A stretch of 64,000 nucleotides of DNA from JADJPG01 sp964491875 (GCA_964491875.1 CAZBIC010000039.1:3302-67301); one strand, 5' to 3'. Counted from the first letter of the stretch, positions 36,101-45,926 are shown. The notes: generated by a model not told the origin, from the sequence alone. Made by a program: numbers and translations.

Positions 36101-36874
36101 AACGATGCGCTCCGCATCGACGAAGTAGCGATTCGTCAGTTCCGGCGACGTCATCGGCACGCCGTCAATCGCCGTCAGCACCGGACGCCCGTTCACGTTC
36201 ACCGAATCGAACTTCGCGTTCGGTCGGTCCTCAATCTTCACCGTGGCGTAATTGCACACGTAGAGATCGAGCGTGCCGTTGCCGTCGATGTCCGCGAACG
36301 CCGCGGACGTCGCACCGAATCGCCGCAACAACCCGCTGGCTTTCGACTCCGCAAACTTCGCCTTGCCGTCATTGATGAACAAACGCGATCCCTGCCCCTG
36401 CGTATTGACGAGCAGATCCAGATCGCCGTCGCCATCCACGTCCGCGAACACTGCGCCGGTGGAATAATTCTCCGCGCACGCCACACCAGCCGCTGCCGTG
36501 ATGTTCTCAAACTTTCCGTTGCCGAGATTGCGATAGAGCGCGTTCGCGTTCTCCATGCCGCAGAAATAAAGATCCGTCCAGCCGTCACCATCGACATCCC
36601 CCGCCGCCAGGCCGGAACCACTCGTGCGCATGCTGTTCTCCAGCGCACGATCGTCGGAAAGGAAATTGGTGAAGGCGATCCCCGTGGACGACACTGTCAA
36701 TCGTTCCAGAAAAATGCGGCCTCCTGTCGGCACATTGACGGCCCACGATCGAAAGCCCGGACCCTCCACACGCTCCGCAGCGGTGGCGGCCAGCTGCACC
36801 AAAAGGATGCCCGTGAGAGTTGCCGCCGTGGCAGGCCCCACCGTCCGCAGACGTTCCCAGACGCTTGTATTCAC
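33122..36874 (-). CDS. Giant exported FG-GAP/VCBS repeat protein with two ASPIC/UnbV domains (paralogue 2)
   Basis: A 1250-residue protein starting at GTG 36874, with an N-terminal hydrophobic signal (AATLTGILLVQLAATAAE). It has the same order as its neighbours: propeller blades (GDVDGDGWTDLYFCG, DVDGDGDLDLLVN), an ASPIC/UnbV domain (GVGAKIRFLGG), a second set of blades (DLDGDGSDELILGG) and a C-terminal ASPIC domain (IHAGAGYWSQDSA). A signature shared by all four copies is the run W-S-W-M/T-P-L-F-L-D followed by DLDGYED. It lies 88 bases after paralogue 3 and just before paralogue 1. Ligand and role unknown; surface binding is inferred. Confidence 0.88.
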   Translation of the reverse strand: MNTSVWERLRTVGPATAATLTGILLVQLAATAAERVEGPGFRSWAVNVPTGGRIFLERLTVSSTGIAFTNFLSDDRALENSMRTSGSGLAAGDVDGDGWTDLYFCGMENANALYRNLGNGKFENITAAAGVACAENYSTGAVFADVDGDGDLDLLVNTQGQGSRLFINDGKAKFAESKASGLLRRFGATSAAFADIDGNGTLDLYVCNYATVKIEDRPNAKFDSVNVNGRPVLTAIDGVPMTSPELTNRYFVDAERIVRELGEPDAVYLNDGKGNFRQLSWTDGTFLDEEGKPLTKPPYDFGLSVMFRDMNGDLAPDIYIANDLFPPDRIWVNDGRGKFRAMSNLAVRNTPRFSMGVDFADINRDGYDDFFVVDMLSREHEKRKTQTMGVTPLFLPAGLIDNRPQYKRNTLYLGRGDGTYAEIAQLAGLDATEWSWMPLFLDLDLDGYEDVFVTTGHTRDSLNADAVDAILKARRVRKLTDQEHRELKKKHFPLLNLHNQAFRNRGDLTFEDKAKEWGFDHVGTTHGMCTADIDNDGDLDVILNHLNDSAGIYRNESPGGRVLVRVRGKAPNTQGVGAKIRFLGGPMLQSQEVISGGRYLAGDDGARMFATGAAKDGMSIEVTWRSGTVSVVNGVRANRVYEIDETGAKPGPGPRRMDAPSAARTLFTDVSVRINHEHLEAEFPDFNRQPLLPRKMSQLGPGATWYDLDGDGSDELILGGGAGGKMAVFRNDGKGGFASWRAPVFEEPLPRDQTTLLGWRKADGSNVVLAGAANYEAEELGGAMVREYDPTKEKRQGNFPGWEVSVGPLAMADVNGDGVLDLFVGGRVEAQKYPETPSSLFFKGTGAGFEIDEENCKRLALIGMVSGAVFSDFDADGDPDLILAIEWGPFKLFRNDGGKLVPFDAAIALPDAQRSSISTITGWWNGVNAGDFDGDGRLDIVASNWGRNGRYQNFRAKPLRVYFGEWTVAGVADVFETHFDPDLKKDVPWVSYMFARFLPWVTEKYPTQNSFATAGIADILGPRQAKMLEAVWLESTVFLNRGDHFEARVLPIEAQFSPAFGVNVADFDGDGAEDVFLSQNFFAVDGDTSRFDAGRGLLLAGDGKGSFRAVPGESSGVKVYGEQRGSAVSDFDGDGRADLVVTQNSADTKLYRNATGKPGLRVRLLGPKNNPHGVGAVLRLASGEKLGPAREIHAGAGYWSQDSAVPVLTAPFVAKQVIVRWPGGKTTTTELPEGAREVAINETGRVTARR

Positions 36875-36962
36875 AGTGCTTGATTGGACTCGGCAAAATT
36901 AGCGATTCCTTAATCCGAGGCGAGCCCGTTTCGAGCCGCGGCGAGAATCCCGACCTACCCGT

Positions 36963-39900
36963 TTAGCGCATCACCGCGACCTTCCCCGTCGCGTCGATCG
37001 AAATCTCCTTCGCACCGGGTGGAACCAGGGAAGTTGTCACCTTGCCACCCGGCCACCGGATTGAGAGCTCCGCAGGTCCCGCGGGCATCGCGATAACTTG
37101 AACGGCGCTGTCCTGCGACCAGTAACCGGAGCCAGAGTGAATCTCCCGCGCCGGTCCCGACCTGCCACCGCTCACCACCCGCAGAACCGCACCGACCGCC
37201 GACGGGTTGCCCGCCGAGCTTTGCAGGCGGATTCTCAGGCCAGGTCTCGCGGCCTTGTTCTGAAACAACTTGGTCGCCGCTGCGTTCTGCGCGACCACCA
37301 AATCAACACGGCCATCCGCATCGAAGTCGCTCAATGCCGCACCGCGTTGTTCACCGTATATCAACAACCCACTCGCCTGGCCTGCCACCGCCGCGAAGCC
37401 ACCGCGACCATCCCCGCGGAGCCACAAACCCCGGCCTCCATCCAGCCGCGAATGTTCAGGGTGCACAGCGAAGAAATTCTGGCTGAGAAACAGGTCTTCA
37501 AACCCATCGCCATTCAAGTCCCCGGCGCAGACGGCAAACGCGGGCGCGAGCTGGGCTTCCACCGGCAACGACCGCGCCTCAAAATGGTCGCCACGATTCA
37601 GGAAGATCATCGAGTCCAACGTGGTCGCATTCAGTTCGTGCAGAGTCTTCCACGTCTCACCGTAAATCTCTGGCAACGTCGCCTTCGCATAATTTTCGTA
37701 GCTGGCCATTCGCTCACGCATGGCCGGCACCGCAGCGCCCATCACATGGAACGGCTGCATCGGCAAAAGCCGGTTCGACACAGGGTCCGTGTAGGCCTCG
37801 ATTGCCTGAATGCTCCCATCGCCAGATGCCTCGCCATGGAACAACCGCAGCGGCAGCGCGCGGAACATTTCCGCGCGCGTGTTCCGACCCCAGTTTGACG
37901 CAGCGATGTCCATGCGTCCGTCGCCGTCGAAGTCCCCAGTCGTCACCCCATTCCACCAGCCCGTGAGTTTGGAGAGGACTGAACGATGAACATTCACCGC
38001 CGAGCGTTCAGAATTCCCAAAGCCGATCGCCGGATCGAGTGACACCAACTTTCCGCCATCGTTGCGGAAAATCTTCAGCGGCCCCCATTCACAAGCCAAC
38101 ACGAGATCCGCGTCCCCATCCGCATCTAGATCGCTGAATACCGCCCCGCTCACGAGACCGACATTGGTGACAACCTCGTTCGCCGTCGGATCCACCACAA
38201 ACTTGCCCTGCCGCTGGCGATAGAGCTGCGACGACGCTTCGACCGCTAACTTGCCGTGAATCACTCTGCCGCCGACAAACAGATCGAGCTCTCCGTCGCC
38301 GTCGACATCCGCCATCGCCATCGGACCGGAACTCGAGACTTCGCCCGGAACCGCGGCTTCCACCATCTTCGCCGGCACGCGATACACCCGCACAGCCGGC
38401 TCATTGGTCAGCCCGTTTTCGTAGTTGGCGCTCCCCACCAGAATCACTCTCTCGCCGCCGGCAGTCCGTAAACCCAACACCGTCGTTTGATCTTGGGACA
38501 CTGCTCCTTCAAACGGCGCCCCGGTCATCGGGACGAATCCGCCACGAGCATCATTGCGAAACGCCGCCAGCGTTCCGCCCCGACCGCAACCGATCAGCAA
38601 ATCATCCCAACCGTCGCCATCCACATCAAACCAAGCCACGCCCGGCCCGGACTGGCTTAGGCGTTTCGAGAGCGTCGGTTGAAGGGCAAAATCATCGAAA
38701 GCCTCGTCAACATGCCGGTGATTCACCAGTCCACTCACATCGGTGAAGTGCGTGACCACCGGCGCGGCTTTCGCAGTCGACTGTTCCACCGACGACGCCT
38801 CATCTACTTCGTAGATCCGGTTCGCCTTCGCATTCTCGACCACGCTCCGACGCCCACTCCGCCACGTCACTTCGATACGCATGGGCTCCCGCCCCGCCGC
38901 AAACGTCCGCATGGAATCGTCGCAGGATAGGTACCGTCCACCCGCCATCATCTCCTGGCTTTGCGCTACCGGTCCGCCCGTCACTTGAATGCGCGCACCA
39001 ATGCCCCTCGTGTTGGGACTCTTTCCTCGCAGTCGCACCGCGATTCGATCGCCGACAGCGTTGTTGCGATAAACGGAAGCCGGGGCATTCAGATTGTTCA
39101 CCACGCAATCGAGGTCGCCGTCGTTGTCCAAATCCGCGAGGCACATCCCATGTGAGACCCCGCGAAGATTAAACCCCCACGCCGCGCTCAAATTCGTAAA
39201 CGCACCGTTACCCAGATTCCGGAACGCCATGTTCGCCGTATCGAGTCGCGGAAACATCCTTCGCAAATGCAACTGCTCGACGGTCTCCATCTTTCGTTCG
39301 CGCTTCACGGACTCAATCTGGCGCACCGCGTCCATGTTCATGCCGTCGCGCTCAAAGCCGTTCGACACCAGCAAATCCTCGTAGCCATCCAAATCCACAT
39401 CAACGAAGACCGGCGTCCAGGACCATTCCGTCGCGTCCAGCCCCGCCCACTGCGCCGCCTCAGCGTAAGTTCCGTCGCCGCGATTCAGGAAGAAGGTGTT
39501 CCGCGGATACTGCGGACGGTTTTCAATCGCACCGACCGGCAACACCTCGGGCTTGATGTCAATCCGCTGGGTGAATCGCCGCGCATGCACCGGGCTGAGC
39601 ATGTCCACTACAAGAAAGTCGTCCCAGCCATCGCGATTCACATCCGCGAAATCGACACCCATGGACGACAGGCTGATCTGGCGCAACGTCAGCGGCTGTG
39701 CCGCGCGAAACACACCGCGGCCATTATTGATCCAGAGCCGATCCGGCGACCGGAAATCATTGCAGACATAGATATCCGGAGCGCCGTCCTGGTTGATATC
39801 GCGAAACGCAACGGACAGTCCCCAGTCGAAGAGCGGCGCAGGAAGCGGACGACCGTCTTCATTCAGGAAGCTTCCTGCCGTAAACGCTACGGGCGTCCAC

Positions 39901-40745
39901 CGACCAGCGCGGTCGTTTCGCAGCAATACATCCGGCTCGCCATTTTCATCATAGGCAAACGATCCGCGCCCGCCTTGTTGGGCGATGCGGAAGTTGAATC
40001 GGTTCGCGAGTTCCGGATCCGAGATCGGCACCCCGTCCACGCTCACCACTTGCTGACGACCTTCAATCGTCCGAAGAGAGAACCGGGTATTGGGCTGATC
40101 ACGAATCGTGACGATCCGGTAGTTCGCGATGTAAGCATCCAGATCCCCGTCGCCATCCATATCTCCGAACGCCACGGAACTCCCTCCCCGGCGCACGTTC
40201 CACGCCTCACCAGTCGGAGTGAAGTTCCCCTTGCCGTCATTGGATAACCAGTGCGTTCCGCCACCCACGGAATTCACGACGAGATCGAGATCACCGTCTC
40301 CATCAAGATCCACCAGCGCGACGCCACTCTGCTCCAAGCCGGACAACCGAGAGCCCAAACGCGTGGTGATATCCTCAAAACGCCAGCCTCCGAGATTGCG
40401 GAACATTCTCCCTCCACCACCGAGTCCGGCAAAAAACAAATCACACCACCCGTCACCATCGACATCCCCGGCCGTCACTCCGGAACCGTTCAAGAGAATC
40501 TGGTTCGTAAGATGGCGCTCCGTCGGGAGGTGATTGGTGAAACGAATTCCACTGGCGGCTGGTTCAATGAGTTCCAGCACCGGCTTCGCGGCACTGCCGC
40601 TAATCCGCACCGGAGCACTTCTTCCACCCGGTTCCGAAATCCATTCCAGCTGAGCCGCTGAAGTTGCCGGCGCGCAGCACATGGAAATCGCACTGAAGAT
40701 GGCTGATAGCGACACCATCTTGTTCAATGCACTCAGCGCGTTCAT
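36963..40745 (-). CDS. Giant exported FG-GAP/VCBS repeat protein with two ASPIC/UnbV domains (paralogue 3)
   Basis: A 1260-residue protein from ATG 40745, picked over an upstream start at 40820 because it opens a signal sequence (KMVSLSAIFSAISMCCAPAT, cleavage near SAA) and avoids the terminator hairpin at 40795-40836. Domain order matches paralogues 1 and 2: propeller (GDVDGDGWCDLFFAG, DLDGDGDLDLVVN), ASPIC/UnbV (RGIGARIQVTGG), second propeller (DVDGDGWDDLLIGCG, DVDGDGELDLFVGG), C-terminal ASPIC (IHSGSGYWSQDSA). A probable operon with the two genes after it. The terminator immediately upstream separates it from the 1602-residue mosaic protein gene. Confidence 0.88.
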   Translation of the reverse strand: MNALSALNKMVSLSAIFSAISMCCAPATSAAQLEWISEPGGRSAPVRISGSAAKPVLELIEPAASGIRFTNHLPTERHLTNQILLNGSGVTAGDVDGDGWCDLFFAGLGGGGRMFRNLGGWRFEDITTRLGSRLSGLEQSGVALVDLDGDGDLDLVVNSVGGGTHWLSNDGKGNFTPTGEAWNVRRGGSSVAFGDMDGDGDLDAYIANYRIVTIRDQPNTRFSLRTIEGRQQVVSVDGVPISDPELANRFNFRIAQQGGRGSFAYDENGEPDVLLRNDRAGRWTPVAFTAGSFLNEDGRPLPAPLFDWGLSVAFRDINQDGAPDIYVCNDFRSPDRLWINNGRGVFRAAQPLTLRQISLSSMGVDFADVNRDGWDDFLVVDMLSPVHARRFTQRIDIKPEVLPVGAIENRPQYPRNTFFLNRGDGTYAEAAQWAGLDATEWSWTPVFVDVDLDGYEDLLVSNGFERDGMNMDAVRQIESVKRERKMETVEQLHLRRMFPRLDTANMAFRNLGNGAFTNLSAAWGFNLRGVSHGMCLADLDNDGDLDCVVNNLNAPASVYRNNAVGDRIAVRLRGKSPNTRGIGARIQVTGGPVAQSQEMMAGGRYLSCDDSMRTFAAGREPMRIEVTWRSGRRSVVENAKANRIYEVDEASSVEQSTAKAAPVVTHFTDVSGLVNHRHVDEAFDDFALQPTLSKRLSQSGPGVAWFDVDGDGWDDLLIGCGRGGTLAAFRNDARGGFVPMTGAPFEGAVSQDQTTVLGLRTAGGERVILVGSANYENGLTNEPAVRVYRVPAKMVEAAVPGEVSSSGPMAMADVDGDGELDLFVGGRVIHGKLAVEASSQLYRQRQGKFVVDPTANEVVTNVGLVSGAVFSDLDADGDADLVLACEWGPLKIFRNDGGKLVSLDPAIGFGNSERSAVNVHRSVLSKLTGWWNGVTTGDFDGDGRMDIAASNWGRNTRAEMFRALPLRLFHGEASGDGSIQAIEAYTDPVSNRLLPMQPFHVMGAAVPAMRERMASYENYAKATLPEIYGETWKTLHELNATTLDSMIFLNRGDHFEARSLPVEAQLAPAFAVCAGDLNGDGFEDLFLSQNFFAVHPEHSRLDGGRGLWLRGDGRGGFAAVAGQASGLLIYGEQRGAALSDFDADGRVDLVVAQNAAATKLFQNKAARPGLRIRLQSSAGNPSAVGAVLRVVSGGRSGPAREIHSGSGYWSQDSAVQVIAMPAGPAELSIRWPGGKVTTSLVPPGAKEISIDATGKVAVMR

Positions 40746-40794
40746 TCGTTGCGGTTGCGATACCCTTTCATATCGGACAGTCCAGTTCGACAGG

Positions 40795-40836
40795 CAAAAC
40801 AAAAAAGCCCGGCCGGGCATTGCTGCCCGGCCGGGT
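40795..40836 (-). terminator. Rho-independent terminator of the 40877-45685 gene
   Basis: A perfect 12-bp stem, CCCGGCCGGGCA (40808-40819) with TGCCCGGCCGGG (40824-40835), has a 4-base loop. On the - strand it is followed by TTTTTTGTTTTG. It lies 41 bases after the stop of the large mosaic gene and before the start of paralogue 3. Confidence 0.93.
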
Positions 40837-40876
40837 GTTGAGTTCTAAGGTTTGGGTTTAAGTCAGGGGGCGACGC

Positions 40877-43800
40877 TTACTTGTCGTCGGCCTTCTTCTT
40901 GTCCCAGTGGTCCTTGGCCTTGCGCGGCGGCTTGATGCATTTCTCAATGCCCGTGCTCACCGCCTGCGACCACTTGATCCATACGCGCGCTTCTTCCGGA
41001 TACGCCTGGGCGACCTTCGCGCGCACTTTCTTTTCAAACGCGTCGAGCGTCTGTTGCGTCGGACGGCCTTTCTCGGCCTTGGCGCTGTTGAGCGCCGCCC
41101 GCAGGGAGGCCACCAGCTCGCGCTTGACCGCACGGGTCACGCGGGATTGGTTGACCTTTTCAATCAACAGCTCGACCGCCAGCGGTGCGGTCACCACTTC
41201 GATGGTCTTGCTGTCGCTGTCGGTCAGGCCTTTGCTGTCCGTCACGATGAGCGTGATGGTGTGGGTGCCCACTTCGTAGCAGTTCGTGGTCACCGGGCCG
41301 CCGTCAAACGGAACGGGTTCCAGTTCGTCGAACCACAGGTAGGTGAGCGCGCCGCCATCGGCCGCGCTGCTGGTCCAGCCGTCGAGCACGAGGCACGCGT
41401 TCCACCAGTTGCAGCTGATGAGCACCGGGTTCTCGTAGTCGGGGCTGAAGTCCACCAGCGCTTCCGCACCGATGACTGCCGTCGGAGGTTCCGAGCTCGG
41501 GCGCACGGTGACTTTGAAGCTGCAGGAGGCGGTGTTGCCCGCGTTGTCGGTGGCCGTGCAGGTCACCGGCGTTTCGCCCAGCGCGAAGGTGCTGCCGGAG
41601 GCCGGCACGCAGACGAGGCTGGCGATGCCGCCAGCGTCGGACGCAGTGGCCACGTAGGTCACCACGGCGCCCGCTTCGCCGGTCGCCGCCGTGGCGATGT
41701 CGCCAGGGCAGGTGATCGTCGGAAGAGCGGTATCCGCCACCGTGACGCGGAAGCTGCAGCTGACCGAGTTACCGGGGCTGGCTGTGACGGTGCAAGTGAC
41801 CGTGGTCTGGCCCACTGCGAATCCACTGCCGGAGGCCGGCACGCATTCGGCGATCAGCGGCGCGCCAGCGGCGTCCGCACCGGTCACCACGAACGAGACC
41901 GGCGTGGCATTGCCTGAGGCTTCAACCGTGAGGTTGTTCGGGCAATCGATGGTCGGACGGCAATCGCCAGCCACCAGCACCGGCGGAACGGCCGACACGG
42001 TTTGACCAGCGAGACCGCCGTTGTAGAGGCCCGCGACTTCGACTTCGCTCAGGCTGCGATTCCACAGGGCCACGTCGTCCAGGGCACCCACGAAGTAGTT
42101 GCCGGAGGGGATGAAGAGGCTGGCATCGTTCGGATCCGCCACGAGTTCGGTTCCGATCGTGAGCCACGGCAAGGCCGCCGAGGAGTTGATGTTGCCGAGG
42201 TAATCGGCGGAGGCGACCAGGCGGCCGTCCCAGTAAAGGCTGAGCGTTCCGCCATTCGCCGTGAGCGCGACATGGTGCCAGGTGTTGAGTGAACCATCGA
42301 TGACGCCAGCGGCGGCAACGCGGTTCGGGCCCACTTCGAGTTCACCGCGCAGCGTGGGGCCGCCTGCTTCCTGAACGACTTCCAGCTGGAACTGACCCTT
42401 AGAGCCAGTCGTGCGGCTGTCGATCCAGTTGTTGATGATCGGACCCCAGTTATCGCTGGCCGAGTTGACCCAGGCAGAAACCGTGAGGGCACGGCTGGCC
42501 TTGGTGTAGTTCGGAACATACGCGTAGATGTTGCCTTCGAAGTAGTGGGAGTTGGCCACCTGACCGGGCTGCCAGTTTTCGAAGCCTGTTTCACGAAGTT
42601 CACCAGCCTGACCGCCGGCGACCGAGTTGGCGATCGTGCGGCCTTCGGTCTCATCGAACTTGAGGTGCGTGATGAGGCCCGAGGCGATCTGCGAGTTCGC
42701 GAGCACTTCGACCACCGCGCTGCGGCTGCGGGCGCGGCCGGCCGGATTGCTGACAACCACGTTGTAGCTGCCGGCGCTGGATTCGGTGAGGCCTGCGAGG
42801 GTGAGGGTCGGGCCCGTGGCGCCCGCGATTTGCTGACCGTTCTTCAGCCATTGATAGCTAAGGCCGGGGCCGGAAGCTTCGACGCTCATCGTCACGCAAC
42901 CACCGGCGATACCATTCGCCGAGGCCGGTTGACGGGTGATCACCGGCGGTTCGCCAGCGGCCGGAGGATTCAAGAGCAGCTGGAAGCCGTTCAAGCCAGG
43001 GCCCTGGCCACCGCCACCCGGAGCGCGGAACGTAATGGTAACGACGCCATCCGCACCCGGCTGCACGTTGTCAAACCGGACGTAGTTACCCACACCGCGA
43101 GTTGCAGCCGAGGTCGAGGAGACGAGGCTGAAGCCGGGCGTCGGATTGTACTCGTCGGAGTTCAGCGGGCGAATGAAGCGCTGCTGAGTAGTGCCACCGG
43201 CAATGGCCTCGATGTCCATCGGCCAGAATTCGAGAGGAACCTGGACCGCGTAGAGGAGGAGCGAGTGGTTGCCTTGAGGCACGCCCGAGAGGGTGATGGT
43301 GCTGCCACCCGCCGCCGTGCTTGCGCGCACCAGACCGTTCAACATTCGTTCAGTCGGATCGCTGTTTCCAGTGCCCGCACCCCATTCACCGGAGGTTGCC
43401 CAGGAGACAGTGATGGTGGAGTGGGAAGTGTTGGCGCTGTTGATCGCCGCGATAGGACCGCCGTTGCCACCGGAGAGGTTGTTCCAGTAAGCCTGAGGAT
43501 GGAAACCGGTGATGTCCGAAGCCAGCATGTCGGTCGGAGCGCCGTTCGCGCCGGATCCGCGGAAGCTGAAGCCAAGGCTCTCGGTGGTGGACGGAGTGAA
43601 GATGCTGAGCATGACTTCATCGCTGACCTGACGACCATCGCGGCCTTGAACAACCGCGTAGTAAGTGGCGCCGTCATCCGCAGCGGTCGCGGCAGGCGTG
43701 GTGTAGGACGCGTTGTTCGCACCGGGGATGCGGTCGCCGTTCTTAAACCATTGCACGCTCCACGGACCGGTCAGCACGACTCGGAATGTGGCCGTCTGGC

Positions 43801-45685
43801 CCAACAACACCGGCGTATCCAGCGGCTGGCGGCGGATCAACGTATCCACGGCATTGGTGTTCACCGCGCCGGGCGTCACACCGAGGAACTCAACTTCCGC
43901 AATCTGCATGCAGCAGGTGGAGTTGCCCTGGGTGGTCGGGAAGATCAGGCGATACGTCTTGAACGCACGATTGTTTTCCGGGAAGAAGATGTAGTTCTTG
44001 AAGAAGCGGGTCGGAAAAGCCGGCACGGTGCCGCTGCTGATCGGGAAGAACGTCGTGCCGTCCAACGAACCTTCCAGCGTGTAGTCGGCCGGATCACGAT
44101 CCGGAGCGTCGTTCGCGGAGGTCAACGTGAGGCCGGAGACGACGGTGTCACCCACCGCAGGCGTCACGGTGAAGCCGGTGTTCACGATATCGAAGTTCAG
44201 GTACTTCGTCGGCGCGTTGTCGATGGCATTGGCCACGCCTTCGGAACCAGGCGAGTTGTTCGAAGTGGCAACGGTCGGATCTCCCGGCACCGTCACGTCG
44301 GTCGGCGCGAGATTGCCGAGCAGTTCGACTTCGGAAACCTGCATACAGCAGGTCGAGTTGCCCTGAGTGGTCGGGAAGATCAATCGATAGCTAAGGAACG
44401 GAACCTTGTTGGAGAAGAGAATCGTCTTCTTCTCGAAACGCGCAGCGTAGGTCGGGACCGTACCGCTGGAGATGGGCGCGAAGTTCACACCGTCATACGA
44501 ACCTTCCAAGGTGTAACTGCCGGGGTCACGATCCGGAGCGTCATTGGCGGAGGTCAGTGTGAGACCACTGACAACCGTGAGGCCTGAACCGGGGGTCACT
44601 GTGAAACCGGTGTTGACGATGTCGAAGTTCAGATACTTCGTCGGCGCGTTGTCGATGGCGTTGGCCACGCCTTCGGAACCGGGGCTGTTGTTGGAGCTTG
44701 CGACAATGGCGTCACCGGGCTGGGTGACGTCTTGCGCGACTTCAGAAACTACGCCAAGCAGTTCCACCTCGGAGATCTGCATGCTGTTACCGCCAGGTCC
44801 CGCGACTTCAGGGAACACCAAGCGATAGGAACTAAACGCGCGGTCATTGGAGAAGAAGATGAAGTTCTTCTGGAAGCGGGCCGTGAAGGCAGGAACGCTG
44901 CCGTTGCTGATCGGGAAGAATTCCACGCCATCGAGCGAACCTTCGAGGGTGTAGGTTAGCGGATCCCGCTCTGGAGCGTCGTTGGCGGAGGTCAGCGTGA
45001 TGCCGGTGACCTTTGTGCCACCGACGGAGGGTGTCACGGTGAAGCCCGTGTTCAGGCGATCGAAGTTCAGGTACTTCGTCGGCGCGTTGTCGATGGCGTT
45101 GGCCACGCCTTCGGAGCCGGGCGTATTGTTGGACGTGCCAACAATCGCGTCACCGGGTTGCGTCACATCAGAAGGAGCCTGCGAGCCGAGCAGTTCCACC
45201 TCGGAGATCTGCATGCTGTTGCCACCAGGCCCCGCAACTTCAGGGAACACCAGGCGATAGCTCAGATACGGCGTGCTGTTGTTGAACAGGATGGTGTTCT
45301 TCTGGAAACGGGCAGTGAAAGCCGGAACAGCTCCGCTGGCAATCGGCGAGAACGTCACGCCGTCGTAAGAACCTTCGAGCGTGTAGGTGGACGGATCGCG
45401 TTCTGGCGCGTCATTGGCTGAGGTCAGCGTCAATCCCTGCACGACGCTCAGACCGATGGCCGGCGTGACGGTGAAGCCGGTGTTCAGGCGATCGAAGTTG
45501 AGATACTTCGTTGGCGCATTGTCGATGGCATTTGCCACCCCCTCGGAGCCGGGAGTGTTGTTTGAGGTGCCAACAATCGGGTCGCCCGGCTGGGTGACAT
45601 CCGATAGTTGCGCATGAAGATTTCCGCTGAAGGCAGCCGCCAGCAAAGTGGCGACACAGCAGAATATGAGTCTGAATCGATTCAT
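40877..45685 (-). CDS. Large exported mosaic protein: four discoidin-like repeats, Ig-like, LamG-like, HYR and PKD domains
   Basis: A 1602-residue protein from ATG 45685, which opens a signal peptide (MNRFRLIFCCVATLLAAAF, cleavage near HAQ). In order: four ~145-residue repeats, each starting DVTQPGDxIV or similar and ending SEVELLG, shaped like F5/8-type sugar-binding sandwiches (residues ~27-605); an Ig-like domain (WSVQWFKNGDRIPGAN); a beta domain to ~945; a second Ig-like domain (LSYQWLKNGQQIAGATG); a LamG/concanavalin-like domain (~1045-1270, LTVSAWVNSASDNWG); two HYR domains (TVTCTVTASPGNSVSCSF); a PKD-like domain; and a basic helical tail ending KAKDHWDKKKADDK. No catalytic residues were recognised. 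It probably binds glycans or surfaces outside the cell. Confidence 0.85.
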   Translation of the reverse strand: MNRFRLIFCCVATLLAAAFSGNLHAQLSDVTQPGDPIVGTSNNTPGSEGVANAIDNAPTKYLNFDRLNTGFTVTPAIGLSVVQGLTLTSANDAPERDPSTYTLEGSYDGVTFSPIASGAVPAFTARFQKNTILFNNSTPYLSYRLVFPEVAGPGGNSMQISEVELLGSQAPSDVTQPGDAIVGTSNNTPGSEGVANAIDNAPTKYLNFDRLNTGFTVTPSVGGTKVTGITLTSANDAPERDPLTYTLEGSLDGVEFFPISNGSVPAFTARFQKNFIFFSNDRAFSSYRLVFPEVAGPGGNSMQISEVELLGVVSEVAQDVTQPGDAIVASSNNSPGSEGVANAIDNAPTKYLNFDIVNTGFTVTPGSGLTVVSGLTLTSANDAPDRDPGSYTLEGSYDGVNFAPISSGTVPTYAARFEKKTILFSNKVPFLSYRLIFPTTQGNSTCCMQVSEVELLGNLAPTDVTVPGDPTVATSNNSPGSEGVANAIDNAPTKYLNFDIVNTGFTVTPAVGDTVVSGLTLTSANDAPDRDPADYTLEGSLDGTTFFPISSGTVPAFPTRFFKNYIFFPENNRAFKTYRLIFPTTQGNSTCCMQIAEVEFLGVTPGAVNTNAVDTLIRRQPLDTPVLLGQTATFRVVLTGPWSVQWFKNGDRIPGANNASYTTPAATAADDGATYYAVVQGRDGRQVSDEVMLSIFTPSTTESLGFSFRGSGANGAPTDMLASDITGFHPQAYWNNLSGGNGGPIAAINSANTSHSTITVSWATSGEWGAGTGNSDPTERMLNGLVRASTAAGGSTITLSGVPQGNHSLLLYAVQVPLEFWPMDIEAIAGGTTQQRFIRPLNSDEYNPTPGFSLVSSTSAATRGVGNYVRFDNVQPGADGVVTITFRAPGGGGQGPGLNGFQLLLNPPAAGEPPVITRQPASANGIAGGCVTMSVEASGPGLSYQWLKNGQQIAGATGPTLTLAGLTESSAGSYNVVVSNPAGRARSRSAVVEVLANSQIASGLITHLKFDETEGRTIANSVAGGQAGELRETGFENWQPGQVANSHYFEGNIYAYVPNYTKASRALTVSAWVNSASDNWGPIINNWIDSRTTGSKGQFQLEVVQEAGGPTLRGELEVGPNRVAAAGVIDGSLNTWHHVALTANGGTLSLYWDGRLVASADYLGNINSSAALPWLTIGTELVADPNDASLFIPSGNYFVGALDDVALWNRSLSEVEVAGLYNGGLAGQTVSAVPPVLVAGDCRPTIDCPNNLTVEASGNATPVSFVVTGADAAGAPLIAECVPASGSGFAVGQTTVTCTVTASPGNSVSCSFRVTVADTALPTITCPGDIATAATGEAGAVVTYVATASDAGGIASLVCVPASGSTFALGETPVTCTATDNAGNTASCSFKVTVRPSSEPPTAVIGAEALVDFSPDYENPVLISCNWWNACLVLDGWTSSAADGGALTYLWFDELEPVPFDGGPVTTNCYEVGTHTITLIVTDSKGLTDSDSKTIEVVTAPLAVELLIEKVNQSRVTRAVKRELVASLRAALNSAKAEKGRPTQQTLDAFEKKVRAKVAQAYPEEARVWIKWSQAVSTGIEKCIKPPRKAKDHWDKKKADDK
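43880..45607 (-). repeat. Four tandem ~430-bp coding repeats
   Basis: Each repeat contains NSPGSEGVANAIDNAPTKYL (or NT) and LTLTSANDAP in fixed positions. Copies 1 and 2 share DRLNTGF and EVAGPGGNSM, copies 3 and 4 share DIVNTGF and TTQGNSTCCM, while 1 and 3 share SYDGV and TILF, and 2 and 4 share SLDG, FFPIS and IFF. The crossed pattern is described under findings. Confidence 0.85.
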
Positions 45686-45926
45686 AGCACTGATCATTTG
45701 GTTGGTTGTTTGGTTCTGGTTCGAAGGCAAGACAGGCTGCATCAATGCAAAGTTACACCGCACTCCATCCATGGAGGATCTGGCATCACCTGTGAATCAT
45801 GTCGTGGAACACAAAAGGAATAGCCAAACTCACCCCCTCCAGTCAATCCGCTTATCACAGAGAATTAACCGGGCTGTAACCTCCATGACGATCGAAAATC
45901 GCGGAAAAGCGCAGGTATCGAGCCAC

